A stretch of 64,000 nucleotides of DNA from Chitinophagaceae bacterium (lineage in GTDB: Bacteria > Bacteroidota > Bacteroidia > Chitinophagales > Chitinophagaceae): NCBI GenBank assembly GCA_016720565.1, contig JADKKJ010000012.1, positions 248,001 to 312,000 of the forward strand, in the 5' to 3' direction. Below are positions 35,643 through 45,043 of the stretch, one piece after another. A model generated the notes under the pieces. It worked only from the letters and a program-made list of their open reading frames with translations, had not been told where the DNA came from and made no database searches. How positions within the stretch are numbered: the stretch's first letter is position 1; every line of letters starts with the position of its first letter. The position numbers and the translations under genes are program-made.

Positions 35643-36953
35643 TCAGATATAACGGTTAAGGATATTCTCATAATATTCCTGCTTGCCGCTGGTAATAGCG
35701 GGCTCTCCATGCGTAATGGCCAGTTCACGAAGTTGTTCCAGGCTTAATTGCCCGGTTTCAAATTTTTTTCCTTCTCCTGAATCGAAAGAAGCATATCGCT
35801 CATTTCTGAGTTTACGAAAATCAGATCTTTTAAGAATAGCATCAGCAGTTAGTAATGCACGGGCAAATGCATCCATACCGCCGATATGCGCATAGAACAG
35901 ATCCTCAGGATCGGTAGAGTTGCGACGGATCTTGGCGTCGAAATTAATACCACCTCCTTTAAAACCCCCGGCCTCCAATATCACCAGCATGGCTTCCGTG
36001 AGTTCATTGATATCATTGGGGAACTGGTCGGTATCCCAGCCATTCTGGTAATCGCCTCGGTTCGCATCTATACTACCCAACAGGCCGGCATCGGCAGCCA
36101 CCTGAAGTTCATGCGTGAATGTATGTCCTGCAAGCGTAGCATGGTTCACTTCAATATTCAATTTAAAATCATCCAGCAGGTCGTACTGGCGAAGAAAGCC
36201 GATCACGGTTTCTGCATCGTAATCATATTGATGTTTGGAAGGTTCACAGGGTTTAGGTTCTATAAAAAATGTTCCTTTAAATCCATTCTTCCTTGCATAG
36301 TCTTTGGCCATGTGAAGAAACCGGGCCAGGTGTTCTTTTTCTTTTTTCATGTTGGTATTGAGCAGGCTCATATATCCTTCACGGCCTCCCCAGAAAACAT
36401 AATTTTCCCCGCCCAGGGCAATGGTGGCATCAAGCGCGGCTTTTACCTGGGCGCCTGCATGGGCCACTACCTGGAAATCAGGATTGGTAGCAGCGCCATT
36501 CATATAACGGCGATTGGAAAAAAGATTTGCCGTACCCCATAATAAGCGAATGCCGGTCTCCTGTTGTTTATTCTTTAAATGATCGGTAATAGCGATCAGT
36601 CTTTTTTCATTCTCCTGCACGTTGTTGCCAAACTCCACTGCATCCACATCATGAAAACAATAATAAGGAAGTCCCAGTTTCTGCATGAAATCAAAAGCAG
36701 CATCCGCTTTTTCAAAAGCCTTCTGAATAGGATCTGAAATGGAGTCCCAGGGAAAAATATGGGTAGGTTCACCAAAGGGATCAGCCCCACTTCCTGTAAA
36801 ACTATGCCAGTAGGCGCAGGCAAAACGAAGATGCTCTTTCATGGTCTTGCCATCAACGATACGGTTCTCATCATACCAGCGAAAAGCAAGTGGATTATCA
36901 GAATCCTGGCCTTCATACCTGATGATGTCTACAGAAGAAAAATAAGATCTCAT
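35643..36953 (-). CDS. xylA: Xylose isomerase
   Basis: A 436-residue cytoplasmic enzyme that converts D-xylose to D-xylulose. The family motifs are present: the active-site FHDVD with FIEPKPCEPSKHQYDYDAET, the metal-binding Glu/Asp region GGINFDAKIRRNSTD, and VNHATLAGHTFTHEL. The length is normal. The gap to xylB is 8 bases, showing one operon. Confidence 0.97.
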   Translation of the reverse strand: MRSYFSSVDIIRYEGQDSDNPLAFRWYDENRIVDGKTMKEHLRFACAYWHSFTGSGADPFGEPTHIFPWDSISDPIQKAFEKADAAFDFMQKLGLPYYCFHDVDAVEFGNNVQENEKRLIAITDHLKNKQQETGIRLLWGTANLFSNRRYMNGAATNPDFQVVAHAGAQVKAALDATIALGGENYVFWGGREGYMSLLNTNMKKEKEHLARFLHMAKDYARKNGFKGTFFIEPKPCEPSKHQYDYDAETVIGFLRQYDLLDDFKLNIEVNHATLAGHTFTHELQVAADAGLLGSIDANRGDYQNGWDTDQFPNDINELTEAMLVILEAGGFKGGGINFDAKIRRNSTDPEDLFYAHIGGMDAFARALLTADAILKRSDFRKLRNERYASFDSGEGKKFETGQLSLEQLRELAITHGEPAITSGKQEYYENILNRYI

Positions 36954-36961
36954 AGCGTTGT

Positions 36962-38446
36962 TTATTTAATTGCTGACAAATTGCTTTTTAATTGAGATGA
37001 CCACTGTTCATACAGGTCAGTGTATTTTGAAATATTGTCGGGTTCTATGCGCCGTACAGGATTAAAACCTGCAAAAGCTTCCTTTAATGTTAGAAGTCCG
37101 GCCCCTATTCCCGCACCAAGCGCCGCACCCCTGCTTCCATCGCTCTGGTATAGTTCAACAGGAATTCCCGTGGCATTTACAAAAGAGTTTGTAAAAACAG
37201 CAGACAAAAACATATTAGCATGATTGGCTTTTATTAGCGAAGGTTGAAGGCCGCAATTGCGCATGATATCTAATCCATACCGGAAAGCGAAGGCCACTCC
37301 TTCCAGGCCGGCTCTGTATAAATGCCCGATAGTATGTTTATTCAGGTCGATGCCCTGGAAGGAAGCGCCCGTATATTTATTTTCCAGCATTCTTTCGGAC
37401 CCATTTCCAAAAGGAAGGAAGGATAATCCATCAGCGCCTGCAGGAATAGCGGCGGCTTTTTGATTGAGCACCTCATAACTAAATTGATCCCCGGCCAGGG
37501 AACGTATCCACTTATTGCTGATCCCTGCCCCATTGATACAGAGCAGCACACCGATACGTTCCAGCTCATTACTATAATTTACATGTGCAAACTGGTTGAC
37601 CCTTGAAAGCGGATCTGTTTCAGGGGTTTCTGTAACGGCATAGATCACACCCGAAGTGCCGGCATTTGCAGCTACCTCACCCGGCTCAAGTATATTCAAT
37701 GAAAAAGCATTATTGGGTTGATCACCGGCTTTATAAGAAATAGGGATTCCGGGCTCAAGGCCAAGTTCCAGAGCCGCCTGCTTTTGAAGCAGGCCATGGA
37801 CTGAGAATACATTTTTTATTTGGGGAAGCAGGGAAGGATCAAAACCAAAATGAGTCAATAATTCACCGGAAACAGATCTGGTTTTAAAATCCCAGAATAT
37901 TCCTTCAGATAAAGCGGAGATGCTGCTGCTGATCTCCCCGGTAAGTTTAAAGGATATGAAATCACCGGGAAGCATGATCTTATCGGCCTTCGCAAAAATA
38001 TCCGGTTCATTTTCTTTTACCCAGGCTAGTTTGGATGCCGTAAAATTTCCGGGAGAATTCAACAAGTGGTGGAGGCAATAGTCAGTACCCAGACTTTGAA
38101 AAGCTTTTTCTCCATAGGGAACTGCTCGACTATCGCACCAGATGATACTGTTTCGAAGACTATTCCCCTGCTTATCCAGCATAACCAGTCCGTGCATTTG
38201 ATATGCAATGCCAAGGGCCCTGATATTTTTAGGATCGTACTGCCGGGTTGAATGAAGTTTTTTGATGGCCTGCCGGCAATGGTCCCACCATTTGTCGGGA
38301 GATTGTTCGGCCCAGCCAGGGTAAGGGCTTTCTATTTCGGCTTCCTGTTCGGGGTAATAAGTGGAACAGATGCAATGACCGGTTCGGCCATCCACAATGG
38401 AAACCTTTACCGACGAAGTACCGAGATCTATTCCAAGCAGTAGCAT
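36962..38446 (-). CDS. xylB: Xylulokinase
   Basis: A 494-residue FGGY-family kinase. The phosphate-1 loop is LGIDLGTSSVKVSIVD and the second is VAANAGTSGVIYAV; the substrate region has YQMHGLVMLD. It phosphorylates xylulose for the pentose phosphate pathway. It is the first gene of the xylose operon; no local regulator is visible in the window. Confidence 0.95.
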   Translation of the reverse strand: MLLLGIDLGTSSVKVSIVDGRTGHCICSTYYPEQEAEIESPYPGWAEQSPDKWWDHCRQAIKKLHSTRQYDPKNIRALGIAYQMHGLVMLDKQGNSLRNSIIWCDSRAVPYGEKAFQSLGTDYCLHHLLNSPGNFTASKLAWVKENEPDIFAKADKIMLPGDFISFKLTGEISSSISALSEGIFWDFKTRSVSGELLTHFGFDPSLLPQIKNVFSVHGLLQKQAALELGLEPGIPISYKAGDQPNNAFSLNILEPGEVAANAGTSGVIYAVTETPETDPLSRVNQFAHVNYSNELERIGVLLCINGAGISNKWIRSLAGDQFSYEVLNQKAAAIPAGADGLSFLPFGNGSERMLENKYTGASFQGIDLNKHTIGHLYRAGLEGVAFAFRYGLDIMRNCGLQPSLIKANHANMFLSAVFTNSFVNATGIPVELYQSDGSRGAALGAGIGAGLLTLKEAFAGFNPVRRIEPDNISKYTDLYEQWSSQLKSNLSAIK

Positions 38447-38531
38447 ATGGCAATAATTCCTTTAAAATAAGGATTAATACAAGTTGACCGCTATAAATTA
38501 CCGGAATCGATTGCACTGATCGCCTGAAAAC

Positions 38532-38563
38532 AAGAATGGCCGCCCGAAGGCAGCCATTCTTGA
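38532..38563 (-). terminator. Strong hairpin terminator
   Basis: On the minus strand AAGAATGGCTGCC, TTCG, GGCGGCCATTCTT (one G-T pair) is followed by GTTTTC. It lies 18 bases after the small secreted protein gene and between it and xylB. Confidence 0.75.
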
Positions 38564-38580
38564 AAAAGATTCCACAAATA

Positions 38581-39015
38581 TTATGGGTTCAGCTTCCAGG
38601 TGTACTGATATCCTGTAGAGGTAACTTTTGGACCCCAATAGAGGTAGCTACCATCATTGAACACTGCTTTAGCATAAAGGGTGTTTGTTCCAGGAATAGC
38701 CCAGGTTACTTTTTTGTCGTATGGAGAAATGGTACCACGATAGTTGCCATTTACATACACGTCAATGTAATAACCGGTCCAGTTGTCAATTACTACATCG
38801 CTGTAGTCGGCACCGTAAACATCACCCCTTGAACTTGTTGGAGCGGCAGGTTTGCCTTTAACGTTACCAGCACGCTGCAAAGCACCCGCTTTAGCGTCCG
38901 GAGTGGTGATAGCTTTTGAATTGATTGTCTCAGCTTTCAGTTTGCCTTTTTGGGCGTTAGCGTTGAAGCCGATTACTCCCAGAAGCAGGGCGAAGAAAAG
39001 GATCTGTTTTTTCAT
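38581..39015 (-). CDS. Small secreted protein, unknown
   Basis: A 144-residue protein with a signal peptide (1-22, NANAQ). The mature part has a linker (about 22-65), then a beta-rich segment (about 70-144) with IDNWTGYYIDVYVNGNYRGTISP and WAIPGTNTLYAKAVF that looks like an immunoglobulin-like or carbohydrate-binding fold. The function is unknown. It is preceded by a 260-base gap and followed by a strong terminator, so it is likely a single-gene transcript. Confidence 0.7.
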   Translation of the reverse strand: MKKQILFFALLLGVIGFNANAQKGKLKAETINSKAITTPDAKAGALQRAGNVKGKPAAPTSSRGDVYGADYSDVVIDNWTGYYIDVYVNGNYRGTISPYDKKVTWAIPGTNTLYAKAVFNDGSYLYWGPKVTSTGYQYTWKLNP

Positions 39016-39277
39016 GTGTCTAAGTTTTGAGTTATTGACTAAGTTTTAAGTTTTGATTACGAAGGGCTAATATAGAAAAGAATTGTATGTTTTAAAGAAT
39101 TTCTTTGTCTTTATTATCCGCCTCTAAATCTGATGTAAACATAAGGGCTTAAAAGGGCCCTCCGCATACCCTGAATGGGGTATTTAATTCGATTTCATAT
39201 TAAAGAAATGTTAAGGAAACCATGCCTGTCTTCATAGTGAATGGCCGGTTTTTTGTATTTTAGGCCAAACCCCTTTC

Positions 39278-40129
39278 ATGAAGCCAATCATTTTGCTATT
39301 TACCTTAGTTATTATCGTTTCATCCTGCCAGAAAAGCAGTACAGGCGGGGGTTCTGTACCTGTAGCAGCCAGTACCCTATTGAATTATTCCTACGGGGCA
39401 GACCCCTTACAAAAAATGGATATTTACCTCCCTGAAGGCAGAAGTACGGCCACTACCAAATTGCTCATAATGGTTCATGGTGGCGCCTGGACCCAGGGGG
39501 ATAAGTCGGAATTCACTCCTTATGTTGACACCTTAAAAAGGAGGCTCCCGGGCTATGCTATTATTAATATCAATTACCGCCTTGCTACCGGCACAATTAA
39601 TTTTTTCCCAACGCAGGAACAGGATATGAAAGCAGCTGTGGACCTTATTTACAGTAAAAGGGCCGAATGGCTGATCAGCGATAAATTTGTTTTGCTGGGT
39701 GGAAGCGCCGGAGGTCATCTGGTGGCATTGCAGGCCTATAAATACAGCAGTCCATCTATTAAAGCGGTGATCGATTATTTCGGGCCTACAGAACTCGTGG
39801 ATATGTATAATAACCCGCCCACACCTTTGATCCCTATCCTGCTGACCCAGATTTTAGGTGGCACCCCGGCTACCAAAGCAAGTTTGTATCAATCTTCCAG
39901 TCCCCTGAATTTTGTGACTGCCCAAAGCGCCCCCACCCTGATCTTCCATGGTGGCACAGATATCGTGGTCTCACCCAGTCAATCAGTATTATTAAAAACC
40001 AAACTGACCACAATGGGCGTTGTGAACCAATATTATTTTTATCCTACCGAACCCCATGGATTTACTGCCGCAACCATGACCGATACCTTTGATAAGATCG
40101 GGACATTTCTTACAGCTTATGTAAATTAA
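39278..40129 (+). CDS. Alpha/beta-hydrolase lipoprotein (esterase-like)
   Basis: A 283-residue protein with a lipoprotein signal (VSSC, Cys16). Motifs of the BD-FAE/HSL-like esterases are present: oxyanion HGGAW, nucleophile elbow GGSAGG, late Asp and His in GTDIVVSPSQ and EPHGF. It is probably a periplasmic or surface esterase on acyl or feruloyl substrates, which are not determined. It ends two bases before rarA. Confidence 0.82.
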   Translation: MKPIILLFTLVIIVSSCQKSSTGGGSVPVAASTLLNYSYGADPLQKMDIYLPEGRSTATTKLLIMVHGGAWTQGDKSEFTPYVDTLKRRLPGYAIININYRLATGTINFFPTQEQDMKAAVDLIYSKRAEWLISDKFVLLGGSAGGHLVALQAYKYSSPSIKAVIDYFGPTELVDMYNNPPTPLIPILLTQILGGTPATKASLYQSSSPLNFVTAQSAPTLIFHGGTDIVVSPSQSVLLKTKLTTMGVVNQYYFYPTEPHGFTAATMTDTFDKIGTFLTAYVN

Positions 40130-40130
40130 G

Positions 40131-41399
40131 ATGAATAATACCGTACCATTAGCGGAGCGTGTAAGACCAAATGAACTGGATGAACTGTCTGGACAGTCAC
40201 ACCTGGTAGGAAAAGGCAGTATACTACGTACTGCCATTGAAAAAGGCAAGATCCCTTCCATGATCCTCTGGGGCCCGCCGGGAACCGGTAAGACCAGCCT
40301 GGCCAACATCATTGCCCGGCAGTTAAAACTCCCCTTCTTCCAGCTCAGCGCGATCAGCGCAGGGGTGAAAGAAGTGAGGGAAGTAATTGAGAAAGCCAGA
40401 ACGCAAACAGGTGCGATACTATTTATTGATGAGATCCATCGTTTTAATAAAGGGCAGCAGGATGCCTTGCTGGGCGCAGTAGAGAAAGGCATTATTACAT
40501 TGATCGGTGCCACTACTGAAAATCCTTCTTTCGAGGTGAACAGCGCCCTGTTAAGCCGTTGCCAGGTCTATGTTTTAAAGTCCCTTACTGAAAAGGAATT
40601 GGTTTCCCTGATGAAAAATTCCCTGCAAAAGGATGAGTTGTTGCGAAACAGGGATATCGACCTAAAAGAAACCGCCGCCCTGGTCAATCTTTCCGGTGGA
40701 GATGCCCGAAAATTATTGAACCTGCTGGAACTGGTGACTGACTATGAAGATTCAACAAAACCACTGGTGATCACCGATAAGCTGGTGATGGAAGTGGCGC
40801 AAAAAAGAATTGCGGTCTATGATAAATCCGGCGAACAGCACTATGATATCATCTCCGCATTCATAAAATCACTGAGGGGAAGTGATCCGAACGCAGCCTT
40901 GTACTGGCTGGCAAGAATGATAGCGGGAGGTGAAGATGTAAAATTCATTGCACGGCGAATGCTGATCCTGGCCAGTGAAGATATCGGCAATGCAAATCCT
41001 ACGGCCCTGATCATGGCCAATGCCTGTTTTGATGCCGTGAACAAGATCGGCTACCCGGAGTCTCAACTTATATTATCCCAATGCGCGATCTACCTGGCCT
41101 CCAGTCCTAAAAGCAATAGTGCTACCGTTGCCATAGGCGAGGCCATGAAATTAGTGAACACATATGGCGACCTTCCTGTACCATTGCATATTCGAAATGC
41201 GCCGACTAAATTGATGAAGCAGATGGATTATGGAAAAGGCTACCAGTATTCCCATGAATACGATAATAATTTTTCGGCGCAGGAATACCTGCCGGAAGGA
41301 ATAGCCGGCAAAAAGATCTATGACCCCGGTACCAATGCCCGGGAGGATGAATTAAGGAAATACCTGAAAAAACTCTGGAAAGACAAATACGGATACTGA
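40131..41399 (+). CDS. rarA: Replication-associated recombination protein A (AAA+ ATPase)
   Basis: A 422-residue protein. Walker A is GPPGTGKTS (residues about 48-56) and Walker B LFIDEIHRF; the sensor segments are IGATTENPSFEVN and LSGGDARKLLN, and the C-terminal helical domain is conserved (KRIAVYDKSGEQHYDIISAF). It unloads or remodels stalled replication forks together with SSB. It starts right after the esterase gene. Confidence 0.96.
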   Translation: MNNTVPLAERVRPNELDELSGQSHLVGKGSILRTAIEKGKIPSMILWGPPGTGKTSLANIIARQLKLPFFQLSAISAGVKEVREVIEKARTQTGAILFIDEIHRFNKGQQDALLGAVEKGIITLIGATTENPSFEVNSALLSRCQVYVLKSLTEKELVSLMKNSLQKDELLRNRDIDLKETAALVNLSGGDARKLLNLLELVTDYEDSTKPLVITDKLVMEVAQKRIAVYDKSGEQHYDIISAFIKSLRGSDPNAALYWLARMIAGGEDVKFIARRMLILASEDIGNANPTALIMANACFDAVNKIGYPESQLILSQCAIYLASSPKSNSATVAIGEAMKLVNTYGDLPVPLHIRNAPTKLMKQMDYGKGYQYSHEYDNNFSAQEYLPEGIAGKKIYDPGTNAREDELRKYLKKLWKDKYGY

Positions 41400-41413
41400 T
41401 CAATAATAAGCTT

Positions 41414-42766
41414 ATGAAAAAATATTTTTTACTGGCCTTGCTTTTATGCGCTGTTGCAGTTTCAAGATCGCAGACCATCATTCAGAAAGACCCTGCTATT
41501 GAAAAAATGGTCAGCGAGGTGAATCGTGATTCATTAAGATCTTACATCACGCAAATGGTAAGTTATGGTACTCGCAATACGTTGAGTACCCAGGGCGACC
41601 CCAAAAGAGGTATCGGCGCAGCCAGGAACTGGGTGCTTTCCAGGTTCAATGAATATGCAAAGAATAGCAATGGGCGTATGCAGGCTTTTATTGATACGGT
41701 GAGCCTGGGCCCTGATGGCCGTCGTGTAGACAGGAAGATCATCCTGGGAAATGTAGTTGCCAGGCTCAAAGGATCTGATGATAATGACGACCGGATCTTT
41801 ATCATCAGCGGTCACCTGGATAATATGCGTACGAATGTAATGGACAGTACAGGCGATGCGCCTGGCGCCAATGATGATGCCAGTGGAGTGGCTGCGGTGC
41901 TGGAATGCGCCAGGATCATGAGCAGGCATACATTTCCGGCAACCATCATTTTTGTAGCCGTTAGCGGTGAGGAGCAGGGTTTGCTTGGCGCAAACTATAT
42001 GGCCGAGAAAGCGAAAAAAGAAAACTGGAACATTGAAGCCGTATTGAATAATGATATCATGGGCAGCAATAACAGCAGTGAAACACTGAATATCAATAAT
42101 AACAAAATAAGGGTGTTCAGCGAGGCCTTCTCGGTTTTGGATACCGGTAAAGCGGCTCTCAATATCCGCAGCCTTGGATTAGAGAATGATGGAAAGGCCA
42201 GGCAGCTGGCCCGTTATATCAAAGAAGTAGGTGAACGCTATGTTGATAATATAGAAGTGGTGATGATCTACAGGAACGACCGTTTTCTGCGCGGTGGCGA
42301 TCATACGCCCTATGTACAAAGAGGTTTTGCCGCTGTACGCTTTACAGAGATGAATGAGAATTATTATCACCAGCACCAGGATGTAAGAATGGAAAATGGC
42401 ATACAGTATGGGGACCTTCCCGAATTCATGGACTTTGAATATTTAAGAAAGAATACAGCGGTGAATCTTAGCAACCTGGCCAACCTGGCCAAATCACCTT
42501 CCATGCCAATGGATGTAAAGGTGGAGACCAGGAAACTGACCAACTATACCAACCTCAGCTGGACCGCGCCAAAAGCGGGTAAAGTAAAAGGCTATTATAT
42601 TTTAATGCGGGAGACCACCAGTGCAGTGTGGCAGAAAAAATTCTTTACAACAGAAACGAAAATGGAACTGCCTTATTCAAAGGATAATTATTTCTTCGCG
42701 GTGCAGTCGGTAAGTATGGAGGGTAATGAGGGGCTTCCGGTGATGCCAGTGCCTGCGGGCAGGTAG
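41414..42766 (+). CDS. M28-family metallopeptidase, exported
   Basis: A 450-residue protein with a signal peptide (1-20). Zinc-binding and catalytic residues are visible: His134 in ISGHLDN, Asp154 in GANDDASG, Glu186-187 in VSGEEQG, and a late His in GGDHTPYVQRG. After the catalytic domain (about 30-360) comes a fibronectin type III-like segment (TNLSWTAPKAGKVKGYYI). It probably is an aminopeptidase in the periplasm or outside the cell. Confidence 0.9.
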   Translation: MKKYFLLALLLCAVAVSRSQTIIQKDPAIEKMVSEVNRDSLRSYITQMVSYGTRNTLSTQGDPKRGIGAARNWVLSRFNEYAKNSNGRMQAFIDTVSLGPDGRRVDRKIILGNVVARLKGSDDNDDRIFIISGHLDNMRTNVMDSTGDAPGANDDASGVAAVLECARIMSRHTFPATIIFVAVSGEEQGLLGANYMAEKAKKENWNIEAVLNNDIMGSNNSSETLNINNNKIRVFSEAFSVLDTGKAALNIRSLGLENDGKARQLARYIKEVGERYVDNIEVVMIYRNDRFLRGGDHTPYVQRGFAAVRFTEMNENYYHQHQDVRMENGIQYGDLPEFMDFEYLRKNTAVNLSNLANLAKSPSMPMDVKVETRKLTNYTNLSWTAPKAGKVKGYYILMRETTSAVWQKKFFTTETKMELPYSKDNYFFAVQSVSMEGNEGLPVMPVPAGR

Positions 42767-42770
42767 TTGG

Positions 42771-42838
42771 CAGTTAGGAGTTAGGAGTCACGAGCCCTAT
42801 TCACCATTGACCATTGACCTATTCACCTATTCACCAAT
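42771..42838 (+). repeat. Heptamer-repeat intergenic element
   Basis: Two sets of seven-base words: CAGTTAGGAGTTAGGAGT, and TATTCACC followed by ATTGACC and ATTCACC words (five in a row). It fills the 72-base gap between the peptidase and elaA genes. The TTAGGAG word recurs at 51515-51610. Confidence 0.7.
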
Positions 42839-43285
42839 ATGTCATTAACCTATACCATAAAACCTTTCGATCAACTAACTCCGCAGGAACTATACGCCAT
42901 CCTTCAATTAAGAAATGAGGTCTTTGCAGTGGACCAGCAATGCGTATATCCCGATATGGATGATAAGGACCAGCCGGCCTGGCACCTGATGGGTCAAAAA
43001 GATAATAAACTACTGGCCTATACAAGGCTGATACCTCCCGGTATTTCTTATAAGGAACCTTCTATAGGAAGGGTGGTCACCTCTCCTTCCATCAGGAGAA
43101 GCGGGGAAGGCCGGATATTGATGCAAAGATCCATTGCATGGCTGCAAAACAACTATCCTGGTCAGCCGATCCATATCGGGGCTCAATTATACCTCAAGGA
43201 ATTCTATTCTTCATTGGGGTTTTCCGTTTGTTCAGCAATTTATTTAGAGGATGGAATTGAACACATTGAGATGCTGCTCGGATAA
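42839..43285 (+). CDS. elaA: ElaA-type GNAT acetyltransferase
   Basis: A 148-residue protein that matches the ElaA family: LYAILQLRNEVFAVDQQCVYPDMDDKD at the start, then GRVVTSPSIRRSGEGRILM with the acetyl-CoA loop, and YLKEFYSSLGF near the end. The substrate is unknown in the family. The gene starts directly behind the heptamer-repeat element. Confidence 0.85.
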   Translation: MSLTYTIKPFDQLTPQELYAILQLRNEVFAVDQQCVYPDMDDKDQPAWHLMGQKDNKLLAYTRLIPPGISYKEPSIGRVVTSPSIRRSGEGRILMQRSIAWLQNNYPGQPIHIGAQLYLKEFYSSLGFSVCSAIYLEDGIEHIEMLLG

Positions 43286-43365
43286 TTACGATAAGGGCTT
43301 CACTGTAATTTCACTTAGTAAACAGTGCAATCATCACTCAATTATGCAAATTTCATTAACAGTTA

Positions 43366-43397
43366 CTTGCAAGGGCTTTTCATGCAACCTACCTTAG
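43366..43397 (+). promoter_or_regulatory. Candidate promoter of the outer-membrane protein gene
   Basis: TTG at 43367-43369, 20 bases, then TACCTTAG at 43390-43397, similar to TAnnTTTG, 41 bases before the ATG at 43439. Confidence 0.45.
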
Positions 43398-43438
43398 CCT
43401 AAGAATTCCAATAGTAGAAAAACCAGAAATCCATCCCA

Positions 43439-44410
43439 ATGAGAACTATCGTACCCGTACGGTTATTCGTACTCATCTGCGCCTTCCTGCTACTCGGCAG
43501 CGCAGTGAAAGCACAATCCTTAAGTCTTGCCAATGGCAGGCTGGAAATAGGAGCAGGTATCGGACCTATGTTCTTCCTCGGTGACCTTGGAGGAAGCCTG
43601 GGCAGAGGAAAGACCTTTATAAAAGACCTCGATTTTCCACTCACCAAACTCAATAAAGGACTTTATATCAATATTTATCCGGCCGAATGGCTGGGATTCC
43701 GCCTTGCCGGTAATATCAGTTACCTGGAAGGAGATGATGCGCAGGCTCCAAATAAAGGAGGTGATGAACGTTTTCGCCAGCAACGAAACCTGAAATTCAA
43801 ATCAAACTTACAGGAAGCTTATGCAGCGGTAGAAGTTTATCCTACCGTATTCTTCGAAGAATATGATGGATTGACTCATAAGATCAGGCCATATTTGGTG
43901 GGTGGTGTTGGAGTATTCCATTTCAACCCCCAGGGCGAATACATTAAACCTGATGGAACTACTGAATGGGTGGACCTGCATCCTTTAAAACTGGAAGGAC
44001 AGGGAATGAAAGAATACCCGGACCGCAAACCTTATTCACTTACACAGATGAACCTGCTGATGGGTGGAGGGATAAAATATTATCTCAACGAAACATTTTA
44101 TGTGGGGTTTGAAATACTTCACCGAAAGACTTTTACCGATTACGTTGATGATGTAAGTACCAAGTACATCGATCCAAGATATTTTGACCAGTACCTGACT
44201 CCCACGCAGGCAGCCCATGCCCGCCAGCTGATGTACAGGGAGAATATTTACAACCCAGGCACAAGCCGGAGGTACATCAATACACAGAGAGGAGATCCTA
44301 AAGAGAATGATGCCTATTTCTCCAGTATCCTTCGTTTTGGATGGAGACTGGGAGGTGATGCGATGTCCAAACTGAAAAAGAAACAATTAAAATGTCCGGT
44401 ATACTATTAA
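43439..44410 (+). CDS. Outer-membrane beta-barrel protein (DUF6089-like)
   Basis: A 323-residue protein with a signal peptide (1-25, KAQS). The alternating hydrophobic strands ending in aromatic residues (LEIGAGIGPMFFLGD, WLGFRLAGNISYLE, KIRPYLVGGVGVFHFNPQGE) are typical of Bacteroidota barrels of the DUF6089 type. It is likely an outer-membrane protein linked to gliding or type IX components in related genomes; this role is inference. A small secreted protein gene follows after 50 bases. Confidence 0.75.
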   Translation: MRTIVPVRLFVLICAFLLLGSAVKAQSLSLANGRLEIGAGIGPMFFLGDLGGSLGRGKTFIKDLDFPLTKLNKGLYINIYPAEWLGFRLAGNISYLEGDDAQAPNKGGDERFRQQRNLKFKSNLQEAYAAVEVYPTVFFEEYDGLTHKIRPYLVGGVGVFHFNPQGEYIKPDGTTEWVDLHPLKLEGQGMKEYPDRKPYSLTQMNLLMGGGIKYYLNETFYVGFEILHRKTFTDYVDDVSTKYIDPRYFDQYLTPTQAAHARQLMYRENIYNPGTSRRYINTQRGDPKENDAYFSSILRFGWRLGGDAMSKLKKKQLKCPVYY

Positions 44411-44460
44411 TTGAAAAAACTAACCGATTCGAATAATCCTGTAAACCCCAACCAATTTTT

Positions 44461-44850
44461 ATGAAATTTCTTCAACAAACCAAGTTCTACCTGGCGATCC
44501 TATTGAGTGTAGGATTGCTGGCCACTCAAACTCCTGCCCTGGCGGGAAATGGAGAAGATCCTGTAAAAATGACCAAAGCTAAAAAAGCGAAATCTTTCAA
44601 TTCCCTTAATAACCAGTCCGTGAAGATCTATCCGGACGCCTTTACCAAGGACATGCATGTGGTAGCCAAGGAAAATGAAAACAAAGAGATCGACTTTTTT
44701 GTGTTTGACACGCAGGGCAATCTCCTTTACAATTATAAAATGATGAACAAGGACCATTTTAAGATCAGTGGCCTGGCCCGTGGTACCTATGTATATCGTG
44801 TTTTCAATGGCGACCTTGAAACCGCCGCCGGAAAATTCGATATCCGATAA
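44461..44850 (+). CDS. Small secreted protein with a stand-alone sorting-domain-like fold
   Basis: A 129-residue protein with a signal peptide (about 1-28). The rest consists almost only of a module like the type IX C-terminal sorting domain: VKIYPDAFTKDMHVVAKENE, FFVFDTQGNLLYNYKM and KISGLARGTYVYRVFNGD. The consensus YPNP is changed to YPDA and the final strand KFDIR lacks the usual KVI/KLIK form. It may be a small secreted factor or a relic of a larger protein. Confidence 0.65.
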   Translation: MKFLQQTKFYLAILLSVGLLATQTPALAGNGEDPVKMTKAKKAKSFNSLNNQSVKIYPDAFTKDMHVVAKENENKEIDFFVFDTQGNLLYNYKMMNKDHFKISGLARGTYVYRVFNGDLETAAGKFDIR

Positions 44851-44857
44851 TTTTTAT

Positions 44858-44994
44858 GGTTCGATAAGCGGCAGAGAGCACCTGGTAGAACATAAACACC
44901 GGTTACAAGTTAACCTAATCCGTTCCCTATTCTGGTACTCTCATTAATTGGAATTTTTTACCAGGCAACTTTGCCCGCTTATCGAACCTTTTAT
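44858..44994 (+). ncRNA. Candidate rod-like structured RNA 1
   Basis: A perfect 14-base inverted repeat GGTTCGATAAGCGG (44858) and CCGCTTATCGAACC (44975) encloses a second pair CCTGGTA (44881) / TACCAGG (44959). The apical part can form GGTTA/TAACC. The outer stem is followed by TTTTATTTT. No reading frame fits it. It could be a long terminator of the upstream gene, a 6S-like RNA or another small RNA. Confidence 0.4.
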
Positions 44995-45043
44995 TTTGAC
45001 CCAAAACAATTAAAACTTAAGCTTTTTTTCGCCATAACTAAGA

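Noticed and set aside
42771..42838. CRISPR-like array
   Set aside because: Units of seven bases without spacers; no cas genes in the window.
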